Below are positions 28,245-39,981 of a stretch of DNA of 64,000 nucleotides, one piece after another. The DNA comes from Ectocarpus siliculosus (taxonomy: Eukaryota > Sar > Phaeophyceae > Ectocarpales > Ectocarpaceae). A program made the translations under genes and the position numbers. The stretch's first letter is position 1. Every line of letters starts with the position of its first letter. The DNA lies in the NCBI GenBank assembly GCA_000310025.1, contig FN649753.1, positions 195,443 to 259,442 of the forward strand, written 5' to 3'. The notes under the pieces were generated by a model. It ran no database searches and was not told the DNA's origin. It worked only from the letters and a program-made list of their open reading frames with translations.

Positions 28245-31185
28245 CAGCCTCTGCCTTCTTCCGGCACCTCCTGTGCTTCTCTCGATGTGCTTGTGTCTCT
28301 GCTGTTACATAGCATCGGCCGCGCTACTGTTAGTGTGTGTGTGTGTGTGTAGTGTTTGGATCTGTCTGTGTGCCTGTTTTTAGCATCGAACGCTCTGCTC
28401 TTAAGGGTGTAGTGCGGTCTGTCAACTAGCACGTGTTGACCACAGCGATGTTCAATGTGCTTCGGTATGTGAGCTTTGAGAGTACTAGGAGGGGGGATCT
28501 CCCTTCCCCGTTCAATGTGCGGTTCTACCCGCCGAGGAGGTTTCGAATTTTCGCGTCGTTTTCTTTCGCTTTCCGCTTTTTTAGTTCTGGCGGGTCACGA
28601 CGACGCAGTGCCAACAAACGGCACAAACAAACGTCGTCCCGTGCGTGACGTAATTAGAAGGGCGTGCTGTTTTGTGAAAGCCTGATTCCTGCGGCTTCCA
28701 GATTTGTGTGCAATTTTGGTACGCTTGTGTTTTTTGTCACGTATTTTCGTTTTCTTCGTGTCTACGGAGGTTGTTGGTCAAGAAGGACTTTCCCACGTGT
28801 CCGAATGTGGTCTTGTATGGTTTTTCGTCTCGGTTTTTGTTGTCGCTACCGGGAGGAAATACGGGAGGGAGTCGTTCAGGTCGTCGTGTGTTGCACGCAA
28901 TCTGTTCACTCGCTCGCTCCAGGCGTCGCCCCCCTGACAATAATACTATAACTCGTACTGGTGGATACGTCGTGTGTACGAGTGTTGCGAGTTTGTCGGT
29001 GTAGAGTCTTTCGAACCTTTGCACATCGTCTGTAAGTGATCAGACTCTTGGAGCTGCCCGTTGGTGTTGGCTTGTCCTGAAGGCTGGTACTTGGTAGCAG
29101 CGAATTGTGTTCTCGTGCGGTTGAGAGTACAACCGACCGCCTGCTGCGTCCCGTTGAAACACATTTTTTGTCCTTCGTGACGGAAGAGAGTCAGATGCTC
29201 GAAACCGGTAGATTTTACAAAGCTTTCCGATTTTATCGGGGAGCCATGGAGTGTGTGGACTTGTGACAAGATGTCAGACACGTCCAACTGCCTGATGAAA
29301 AACCGATGACGGTGTTTGCTTTTCTCTTTCCAGCGTTGAAAATCGTCGAATTTATCCTTCCACGTGACTGATGTTTCCGCCCCGCTGCTCGGCGGGTGGG
29401 TCTGAGCGTGGTTCTGAATTTCTCTGTACGCTGTGTTCGAGCGCAACCCCACTCGTTCCGCACACCGAAGCCATGCGGAATGGCGGGACACGTGTCCTAT
29501 ACGTACCATACCATGGTATGAATTTCCTGTCGAAAGAGATAAAGTAATCGATCGTTCTCGGCAGACGTTCGGGAGGCGGGATGATCCCTTTTCAAGGTCA
29601 CCTCTACATCCCAAAGATGCTTAGACCACACAAATTGCGTAGTACAACAATACGTATTTTACGAATGTGAGACCCATCCATACATGCCGGCCAATTGGCG
29701 CCAGGTCCCTCTACCCACAGATGAAACCTTCCACTGATGAGTCTCGACCTCTCTCACGCTTCGAACCGGAGCTACAAAATAAGGGGGGGAAACTGCAGTG
29801 GGCACCGTATAAAGCCGTGAAGAAAGTTAACCATCTCCACAACCTGCTGGTGCAAAACACAACAATCCAACGCCGGTCGAGGGGCGACAACGGATGTTTC
29901 ACGTGACCCCCGTTCCCCCCAGCCCCGCGGACTTCCCTCGCAACAGAGTTCAAAGCTATAATAGCTGTGGTCCTACACATGCACACGATACAAAACCTAA
30001 CGATCACTCCCAGAAAACAGCAAGAAATCTCTCAGCGTGGGTACCGCCTCCCCCCCCCCCGCGCATGCGGCTGGCCAACGGGGCCCCCCAGAGACGCCAC
30101 ACACAGAAGGAAAGAACACGAACCGTCGATTAGTATGTACAGCCACGACATCGGATCCAAACAACATTGCACAAGGACAGCACCGAAAGAGGCGTTCGAA
30201 TTCGAACTGCAGCGCACCGCATGTATTGTGCGGGACCACACAGATAGATAGTTCGCCACTGGACTGGCGGTAGCACAGATCAAGCGTGGAGCTCTGTGCT
30301 ACATACATTCACCAAGATCACCATGGAACAAAACACAACACGCCGTACATCACACAGAAGCTCTCGTGGAATTGGGAAATACGTCAGCGTTCGAAGAAAG
30401 AATGCGACATGTGGCACCACAACATAAAAAATAATTCGATGAGGCATGGCGGTGCATGCGTCTGTGGCATCGCCTACTAATGCTGTACGCCGAAAAAATC
30501 GTTCTTTGAGCTGGCTGGCCGCCATATGCACGGCAAAGCAGAGGCTTTTCGTTTGGCAGAATTGCCTCAGACATATAAATAACTACCATATGGTACACCG
30601 TTCACAGAACATTGCTCTGTAGTAGTCGGTCAGAATGGAATACCGAAGCAACTCTCGAAACAAATAACAATCGGAACAGAACAACAAACCCTCTCACCAA
30701 ACGACACGCCCTCAAGCTATCTCCACAAGTGTTGTAGAAATATCTATCTCCACAAGTGTTAGACACATCTCCATCTCTTCTGACAGAAAAATGAAACAAG
30801 AAAAGCCGCACGCCTCGGTCAGAAGCATGCCGGCCATCGATCACACCGACGCTGGCTTGCGACGATGTAACACGTCAAAACTTGGGACACAGGAGCACGG
30901 GCGAACCATCCCGGTCTTCTCCAATTATATTTCCTCCGGGTTCGCTCTTTCCGCGATGATCGAGACCCTGCCCGGGGGCAGTATAGACACGATGACAAGG
31001 CATCGGTCACCCTTTCACGCACCACCCCCCCCGGTTGCTACTGCTTGCGAAAACACACACCCATGCCAAAAACTCGGTACCGGCCGCTCCCCTCCAGCCT
31101 CACGCAGGGACGGGGGAGGGGGTACGCAGAACCACAATCCTTGGCCAATAGCTTCGCACCAGTCGAAACCGTACAAAAAAAAAAG
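28245..31185. other. Spacer between convergent genes
   Basis: About 2.9 kb between the 3' ends of the SS18-like gene and the SLC25 carrier. It should contain both 3' UTRs; a GT run at 28331-28350 probably lies in the former. A minus-strand open frame near 28946-29614 has no splice or family support. No other feature was seen. Confidence 0.5.
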
Positions 31186-32080
31186 TCAGCCCATCCGGTT
31201 CGTCCGAGTGGGCCGCTTTGCCACCGCAGCCACTGCCGCCGCCGCCGCCGGCGGTGGGCGCGAGGTGGTCGCAGCCGAGTAGTCTGCGAGCTTCTGGCTG
31301 GCGAACGTGTGCGTCGCCAGCATGATGGCCGCCCCTGGAATCCCGCGCCCGAACGCCACCGGCCAGCCCATGTACAGGCTGCGCGTGCGGTTCGCCCCCG
31401 ACAGACGGGAACAAAAAAAAAAACGGCTGTGATCATGGCATAGATTTTGTGTTGAACAGAGTGGCCGACCCGTATCGAGAACGCCTTCTCATTGAGGTGG
31501 GTCAGGACACGAATGTGTTGGTGGTTCGTTCGTTGTCCTTGTCGTCTCGATTACTACGTACCAGGTAGCTTTGCCTGACTAGTGGGTGAGCTTTGACGGC
31601 TTCAAAAATCGATCCGAGGTTTTTCGGCCTCGTTGAAGCCTTTCGCAAGAATATCCAAGCGTACCTCAGTCCGCACGGGCGGACAACAAAATCGCATGTG
31701 CAATCGGCCCGCATCAAAGCACCTTATATCTATTTTCTTTTCTTACTTTCTCAGTCCGCCCTCTCGGAAAAGGCGGGACAGGGTGGCAACGCCTCCGGGG
31801 ATGACCTCGCCCCGCTTCCGCCCTGCCGCCTGGATTACCGTCTTGGTCATGTCCAAAGGAAGCGCCACTGGGGTGTATAGCGAGGGGGTGCGGTGTTCGG
31901 GGGTGGGGGAGGGCAAGGTCTCAAAGGTACAAGTGTTCAGAGAGGGGGGGGGGGTCTCAAGGTTGTGTTTGTGTTGAGCACACGTTGCTTGATTTCTAGA
32001 AAGGTGTGGTATTTCTCTAGTGGGCAATTGGCTTCCGCATCAGTTGGGCCAGAGAGACCCGAATGTCGTTCTATGTGACG

Positions 32081-32119
<39 letters not shown>

Positions 32120-34432
32120 TCGACGACGGGGGGGTCTCAAGGTAGGATAGTGTTAGCGTTTCCCAGAAGGAAAAACGACCGCTTCCCGGCGCCGGCGAAG
32201 GAAAAACGACGTCCGAGCAGGAAACCTTTGTCTCACCCAGCCAAAAGCAGAGACCGGCTGTGGAGCCCGCCACCAGCAGGTGATCGAAGTCCGGGGGGCG
32301 CTTTCCCGACAACTCGCCGCTGCTGATGCTGCTGCTGTCGTACCGACGTTTCGCCAGTGCCCTCTTGACCGTGTCGAAAGCCAGGAAGAAGGCGCCCATG
32401 CCCAGTGAGTCCCGCGTCAGGGTCACCCTGAGACCCTGCTTCGGCGGTGAAACGAACGAGCGACGACGCGATGCAGGGGGGTTGCGCTCAAGTATTCAGT
32501 TTGCGACTCCACATGGTTGTTACTGGTACTAGAAGCCCTCAATCACCGGCACCATAAAGATCGCATCGCTGCATTTTTTTTTTACGCTGGTACGGGATTG
32601 TTCCATGCGCGAAACGACCAAATACTTGTTGCTACCACGATTGTCTCGCTGCTGCGCAAGGGTGCTCTCATTATGATGTACCTCGTACTTTCATCACTTT
32701 TTCCTGACGGGTGGCCATGAGTAGCTCCCTTTTTCGTACTATCTTGCTGTGATTGTGGCGCAACCGGATGGAGCAAAGACCAAAACTTTCAACACATTAC
32801 CTACCCTTGGAAGGTAGGTATGCGTACCCAAGACAAAAAAAAATTCATCCCTTTCTTTCACGTCGAACCGTCTCTGTCCCAGGCAACCAACCACCTCCGA
32901 ACACCATCGCATGCGTAAACCAACGCCGTCGTCGCCTCTCACATTTTTCGTTCCCTACAACTCGCCTGCCACATGCCAAACACCCCGTTGCGCCGGACGA
33001 CCTGGCGAACGCAGTCCAAGGGGCCCCGCAGTCGACCGTCCCCGCCCCCCCCCCCGCCACCCGCAGAGCTCGCCGGCTTCCCCCCGTACTGCAGCATGAG
33101 CCGAGTCCGCACGAGCTCCACCGGCGTGACAATGAAGGAATTGACCCCGCCTGTTTTTTTGTTGTGTGTCGATGGTTTGGTACGCACGCAAAATCAAACG
33201 ACGACGAGGATGAAAGGGCGGACGCGGAGGCGCGGGGAGCGTCCGAATCTGTGGGAACTAGTTCTGCCGCGAGGATGATGCAAGGCTTCGTTACACCACT
33301 CATTTCTGTTTTTGTGTGCCCTTCGAGTCGTTTCTGACCGTGCAACTCATTGCTGAAGGCGCCGCATGCCGAGGGGATGCCCACAGAAACAACGAGGCTA
33401 CGCCCCATGCCCCACGCCCCACGTGCTTACTCACGAGTGAGGGCGGATCAACTTTCAAAAATAACGAAATTCTGAACCTGTTTTTCGTCGACACGGTGAT
33501 TGATAGGATGACGGAAAAAAAAGAAAAATAAGCCATTCTTGCTCGAGACAAAAAAACACGAGTTTTACACAGCAGTGTGCGCGTACCGCCAAAGCGGGCT
33601 GATTGTACTCCTTTTATCGTGCCACTGCTTGTGCGGGCTAGATGGTGACAGGAGCCAGTGCTTTTCCTCGGGCTATACTAGTGCGGACCCAAAGTAGGTT
33701 ACAACGGGTTTCTTAATGTGAGATCACCGACAATCAAGTATCAGCTGGCGCTTTCATGTCCGCTTCAATTGGATGGGTTTGATGTCGCCACGTTCGCGTC
33801 CGGCTTTACGGGCTTGGCACGGCAACAAGCACCGGTGCCGCCTAGAAGCGGCCTTCCTTCTCTCGGGAAACACAAAACAAGCACCTGTTCGGACCGCCTT
33901 CCGCTGTGAGTGAGGGTATCCCTAAAAATGAACGGCATCTTTTATTATTTTCTCTGTCTGCGGAGGCGGTGACCCACACGTACCCAGCTCCGGTCTCATC
34001 CCAAGAAATATCACCTGGAACAAATTTGAGACTGTCTACGAGGGTGGTGCCACCCCCACGGCCTCTTTTGCCCCCAACCACACCCGGAAAAACAATGGAG
34101 AAAACGGACAGGACGAAAACAATCATGGAAAAACACGCAAGTAGGCTGTCGCCTTGCTCATCCTCTGGTCTTACCCCCCAGCGCTCCGCAAGCATACACT
34201 CCTGCCGGAGAGTCGGCCAGGCCTCTTCTGTCCAACGCTCGTCTGGCGATGCCGTTTGTCGTGAAGATGACGGCCTTGAACACAACCTGCGCCGCCAGCG
34301 GGAACGCCATTCCCTTGTAGAACGCCCGAATACCTGTCGGCCGTGTACATGGTAAAGCACAGCAGAGAGACAGACAGAGACAGACAGACAGACAGAGAAA
34401 GAGAGAGAAAGAGAGAGAGAGAGAGAGGGAGA

Positions 34433-34495
<63 letters not shown>

Positions 34496-37400
34496 AGGGA
34501 GCGTTGATGAACGATAAAAAAGTTCCGCATAGAGGACCGGAGAAACACGCGTGTTCTGGTGAAAAACGACAGAGAGAGCTCGTGCAGTCACGCTTAAGGT
34601 TGAGCAACTAAAATGGGACGTGACCCCTTAACCTTTTTACGTGTAGAGGTCAGGGAATAGGCGGTACTGAACGCATCTCAGAACGCCTTCATGAAAGAAG
34701 AAAACACCCACATGAACAACAGCAACATGGGGAATGCCACACTATCCACGCAACAAGGCACACAACCCGCGCAACAAACACATCGCAGCACACAACACAC
34801 GTGCAACTACCAGTTTCATACCTTCGTTCCTAAAGGTGCTGGCAACGCACGAACGCACTCCCAGCGCCTTGCCCTGGCTTCCCGCCATCTGCAGCCTCGT
34901 CCTCACCTGCCAGCATATACCACGCGATCGTCGACACCTGACGTGAGTCCCTAATCATCACCCAGGACGTGTCACTCAACCCTCACTTTACAACGAATCA
35001 ATACATCCTATATTGAGAAATCATCTGTGACGAGCAGTCAATCTCTGCTAGACGTATTCTCAATGGCTGTTGCTGTGTCGAAAGGTGAACAAAAGCCACG
35101 TCTTCGCCGGCTTCTCAAGAGAGGTCGGTCAGCCAGCACAATTCGCCGCAGTCGAGTTCGGTTGGACACCCCGACCAAAGTCATCATCTGGCTGCGCGTA
35201 TGACCCCAGTTTGTCGGTGGGACATCGGCCGATGGGAGCACCTAGCGATGGCGAGCTATCGCCGGGCGGGCAGGCGGGACGAGATTATCTCCCGCCTGCA
35301 TCGGGATAAAAATCAGTCAACCTGTTTGTGTCAGCTCTGGAGGCCCAGATGGCGGCTCTGCTGCCTGCTCCCGTCGGGCCGGTGCCGGTAAAAAAAAGAA
35401 CGGGCCCGGAGGTAAGAAACGTTATAAATCGGGTCGAGGCTCAGTTTCTTACTTCGCCCGCCGCTGTCGAGCACAGCTTGTTATACAGAGTGTAGTGTAG
35501 GATCCACCGCTGAGCTACGTTTCTTGACCCGTTTTCTAAGTTTACTTGAAAACCTGAGTCTCTGCTTGTTAACGAAACATGTATTTGCTGCGTAGTATTT
35601 GCTGCGGGTCCCGTGCTGTCCGTATCGTCGTCGGGCCGTGCGAGGGTCTCGTCTCCCAGCAAACAGGACAAAGGAGGCTGCAACGGTCACACAACGCCGA
35701 AGTTTGGTGCTCTCGCCACAACATGGACCGTGTGGGCTCCTCCGTGGGTCGGAGGCTGGGCCCGCCGCCGACCAAAGCTTGAGGATGGACGCGGTTCAAG
35801 CCAACGACGTCGTCCTCGACCAGCTATATATATANNNNNNNNNNNNNNNNNNNNNNNNNNNNNNNNNNNNNNNNNNNNNNNNNNNNNNNNNNNNNNNNNN
35901 NNNNNNNNNNNNNNNNNNNNNNNNNNNNNNNNNNNNNNNNNNNNNNNNNNNNNNNNNNNNNNNNNNNNNNNNNNNNNNNNNNNNNNNNNNNNNNNNNNNN
36001 NNNNNNNNNNNNNNNNNNNNNNNNNNNNNNNNNNNNNNNNNNNNNNNNNNNNNNNNNNNNNNNNNNNNNNNNNNNNNNNNNNNNNNNNNNNNNNNNNNNN
36101 NNNNNNNNNNNNNNNNNNNNNNNNNNNNNNNNNNNNNNNNNNNNNNNNNNNNNNNNNNNNNNNNNNNNNNNNNNNNNNNNNNNNCAACAGCAGAGAGAGC
36201 GGCGGTGGTGTCGAAAACGGCGGCGTTGAAGCCGTCTCGTCGAGAGTTTCCCGAAAATGTATCGTTTCGTTAATGAATGTTCTTCGTCGTGGCGTAATCG
36301 AGTTTTGGAAATCGGTCCAGGGGGTGTGTTATCTTGCGTCGTATACGGTACTTCACGCGCGTGGATTCAACATCATAGTAGGGTCATCGGGTCATGGGAG
36401 ACGATTGTCGTGGCCGTCAAGTCCTCTGCTTCGACACGCCGGACGTGTGGCGTTCTTCCAGCGAAATTGCGATGGCGCTCGGTCCTTGCGATGGCTCCGA
36501 GCGCCAGCAACATGCGCCGGAAAAACGCCACACTTGCAAGTGTTGAAAAGCAGCGGAACACGAAACATCGACGCTGTCGGCCATGACAGTTGCCTCCCCG
36601 GCCCCGATGATTGGCCAGAAGCCCACGGCGATGAAACCAGTAGAGGCGCGCATGTAGATGGGTGAGGATGGCGTCATTGGCTTAAGCCTCGTCCATCACT
36701 GAGCTCTGGAGAGCCTCTCAAGGGGCAAAGAAAGGCCTAAAGATAGGCCGTGCAGAAGATCTTCAGCCCTGCTGGAGCTGTACCCCAGCCGTCTAGTAAA
36801 ATATTGCTGCTGTACAATATCGGAGAGACAGGGAACATGCTCAAACAAGTACCCGGAGTTTTTTTCGCTACAATATGGGCGTGTGAGAGACACGGGACAT
36901 GCTATGTCAAGTGCCTCGAACCTTTTCGGATACGGAATACGCGGAACATCCGGCTGCAACGTCTTGGTGAATACTTCTTGGAGACAGCAGTAAAAAAGTC
37001 AGAGGCGGGGACATGACTACCACGGGCACCCGGCAACAGGCCTGCACCTGCAGCCTCAAAAACCCATGGAGGTGTTGTGCATCAATGTTTACGAAAGAGA
37101 GCACGTCTCGGACCAAAACTCAGAACAAATAGAGAGAAGCTGCATACTGTTACACGTGGGAGAGAGGTATGTAAGAACGACTCCCCACTGTGAAGACAAC
37201 AGCAACAGCAACAGCACAACAGTAATAGCACTAGCAGCCAGCAAATGCAGAAGCTGGGTGGCAGCAGCCAGCCAAGGGGAGTTGGAGGGCGGATTTTGGC
37301 GGGGGGGGAGACAGGGCCATCCCCGTCATCCTCCTCCGTTCTCCAAGAAGTGCTTGAGAACCCATAGCTCCCACGATTAGATTAGATTGCACACAGGAGA

Positions 37401-38106
37401 GCGTTATGGATTGCTCCCCATCAGTGCTGACTGCCTGATTCTGGCAGCCGGGACCCGACTAGGCTACCGTACCGTGCAACGTGACTGATTCTGGCAGCGG
37501 GGACCCGACTAGGCTAACGTACCGTGCAACGTGACTGATTCTGGCAGCGGGGACCCGACTAGGCTACCGTACCGTGCAACGTACCGTACTACTGACTGTG
37601 CGTGGACAAAGTATCACGGACTGCGAGTAGGTGAGATGTATGAATGATCCTGGAGAAAACATTAGGAAAGGGTCGCTTGAAGCTCTTTGATCGTAATGGG
37701 CAGTCTGTCTGTGTGTGTATTTATTTTCCTTAATCCACGATTGATTGTGTAGGAACGGGATGTTGTTCCTTGAATTTGCTGAGCGAGAAACGTCTGAGCT
37801 GAAGGTGCATGCTGTACCGTTTCAGCCAGGGGGTACGCAGATTAGTCCTGATGTGGTATGGGACCGTAGAGATGTATACCTCCTGGCCATCCCACATCGT
37901 ATGCTAGACGAGGTACACCCTATTGTTGCACAGCAACACTCAGACGAACCGCAGGGAATTGATTGATCAATCTCCCTTGGTATGTAACCTGGCGCCACCA
38001 AAACAGGCTGTGAATCTATGCGATGTGCGAAACCTCACCGTGTCCATCGGGTACATGATTAATATTGACACCATCCCCGCGCAGCCCCCCGCCATGATAT
38101 CTCTCG
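31186..38106 (-). CDS. SLC25 mitochondrial carrier, 5' exon missing
   Basis: Inner-membrane solute carrier. Minus-strand exons: 38106-38039, 34906-34822, 34333-34175, 33150-32966, 32435-32237, 31867-31747 and 31378-31186 (stop TGA), about 336 residues with every phase matching. The three family signatures (P-x-D/E-x2-K/R) are all present, one per repeat: PMDTVRTRLQ, split exactly by intron 1; TPVELVRTRLMLQYG; and LPLDMTKTVIQ. Between them are the expected even-helix segments GIRAFYKGMAFPLAAQVVFK, LGMGAFFLAFDTVKR and LYMGWPVAFGRGIPGAAIML. The second signature with Glu recalls the carnitine/ornithine-type branch, but the substrate cannot be told. Intron 4 has a GC donor (CAG|GCGAGT). The first listed exon needs one base from an upstream exon not found. 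Intron 1 is 3.1 kb and contains an assembly gap, an element copy and a minisatellite. Confidence 0.9.
34393..34500 (-). repeat. (CT)n microsatellite on minus strand
   Basis: GA run on the plus strand, that is CT in the sense of the SLC25 gene, lying about 60 bp upstream of the acceptor at 34333. Confidence 0.9.
35835..36184. other. Assembly gap, 350 N
   Basis: Run of N inside the first listed intron of the SLC25 gene. It removes the left end of a MITE-like element whose remainder starts at 36185. Confidence 1.
36185..36350. mobile_element. MITE-like inverted-repeat element, copy 1 (left end in gap)
   Basis: Nearly identical to 42948-43157 over its whole length, with a small internal difference near the gap edge. 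Ends with the shared right terminus GTCGTATACGGTA. Non-coding. Confidence 0.85.
37435..37590. repeat. 50-bp minisatellite, three units
   Basis: Three tandem units beginning TGATTCTGGCAGC at 37436, 37486 and 37536 with one or two mismatches, each ending CCGTGCAACGT. It lies in the SLC25 gene's first intron. Confidence 0.95.
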
Positions 38107-39981
38107 CTGTAGCAAACGGGGGGCCAGGGGGAGGGAGGGAGGGAGGGAGGGAGGGAGGGGGGCCGGCGAACGGGAATGGGCAAACGATATAAGTCGTTCG
38201 TTCGTTCAAGCGGAACTCGTACAACACCCGAGACCACAGAACCAACTAACAATGAGCGTGTGTATTGTGCGTGTACTATGTATGGCGGAGACTTGCGGGC
38301 AGAGTTGTACAGAGTCAGAGGAGGGGGGGCGGGGGCGGAGAGGCAGGCAACACGAAAAACATGGTGAACTCCAGCATCAGGTAGCCCAATACGTTGCGAT
38401 GTGTTCCTACAAAGTCGGGGTTCAAGGCAGGGCTTTCATAGCGCACGACATAGCCGGGAGTTAAGGGTCCTCCCTGGCATTTGCGTCTTTGAGCAAGCGG
38501 CGACTTGCAGGGGATGTTCTGGTACAACGCATACGTTGGATGAATCCCTGATTTTTTTGTAGGTATTTTCGTTCCGTCTGGCATCACTGATCTTTCCATG
38601 TCGAGGCCAAAACAGACTTGAATAAGTACGGTTTCGGGCGGGTTTCCCTCATCGTGTACACTGCACGTGCACGCCTTCGAACGGGGCATCATAATCTCGA
38701 ACTGGCAATCTTAATCTCCCTTTGAGGTCATGGTATACGTTTCCAAAGGAAGCTGAGCCACGTTCAGTGGAACCATCGGTACCATGGAGAGGACAACCGA
38801 CTATGCTGGTATCCGCCCAATAAGGTGGCTGTCATTTGATGTGAGTATAGACCGACCAGAGACGTAAACCATATCTCATCCACATTTGGTAAATGGGAAC
38901 ACAAATTTGGGGCTCGCCATTTTTCTTTGTTTAATTTACAGACTCGTCTCGTCCCGCTCTATTTAGGTTGTTTTAGGTTGATATGGTGCCCAAGTTCAAG
39001 TTTGCCATGCGCTTGCGCTGTAGACGGAATACGGTATACGCCTCCTCAAGTCGGGTATCACGACTTAATCTGTGACTGCTGTTCATGAAGATACTCAAAC
39101 GTCAAGACTCTTTGTATTTTGAGGAGATGGGGAAGATGTGTTGGACTGCACGGGGCGTAACGACGCGATCCACTGGGCAGAAATCAGCCCTATCTTGTCT
39201 TGTTACACAGCAGTATGTGCAGACTGCAGCGCGTGCGCTTCTCGGCTGGAATTGGGTTATGAGACTTTGATGGTGACGAACGCGATCACAACGCACAAGT
39301 GGGGAACCAACGTACTTCCACTCGGAAAAGCAGCGTCGCCGTCGCTACAAGATCATCCGCACAAACTGCTCCAGAGCGTTGGTGGCTTGGAACATCCGAA
39401 CTTCGGATTTCGGCGGCACGGAAGGAACACAGCAGCAAAATTCTCGTTATACATGGTGCCATGTTAGACAGGTACAAGTATGTGTTCTCAGACAGCAGTG
39501 AGTCAATGCTTGGGTTGCACGGTTGCACAACACGCGAGTGTGTGACGCAGCAGTGTCAGCGAGGAACAGCCAATCAGACGGAGGAGCGGAAAGAAGGAGG
39601 CGAAGAGAGAAGAAAAAAATGACCCAACTGCTGTGTTGTCACCTGCATCAGAAAGCACCGGTCGTGCAGTTTGTGGCGCCATCGCTTCTCCTAATGCCTC
39701 GGGCTGAGATCCAGCCGCCTGCAACCTACAAGACAGCCACAGAGTGGGCCACGTACTCCAAACTTGCACCCTGGGGATGCTCGTTGCTGCCTGGCCCCAC
39801 AGCAGGACGGAAAGACAGGACTGTCACTATTGTCTGCGTGCCCCCCCCCCCAGGCGTTGCCTCGAACCCCCGGCCCCGAACCCCCCCCCTTGCCCATCAT
39901 TCAGCATTAGTGGCGCGCTGGAACTGGCTGTGGCTCGCCTTTCGTCCTTCGCTCCAACACACCTGACACACGCTTCGCAGT
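38107..39981. other. Spacer between divergent genes
   Basis: 1.9 kb between the first seen SLC25 exon (minus) and the BUD13 start (plus). It must hold the missing SLC25 first exon and both promoters. A GGGA tetranucleotide run at 38128-38160 is CCCT on the minus strand and forms the polypyrimidine tract of the 38106 acceptor. No other feature is supported. Confidence 0.5.

Noticed and set aside
28946-29614. 222-codon open frame on the minus strand
   Set aside because: No ATG at its start, no splice context, no recognisable motif, and composition like the surrounding spacer. Treated as chance.
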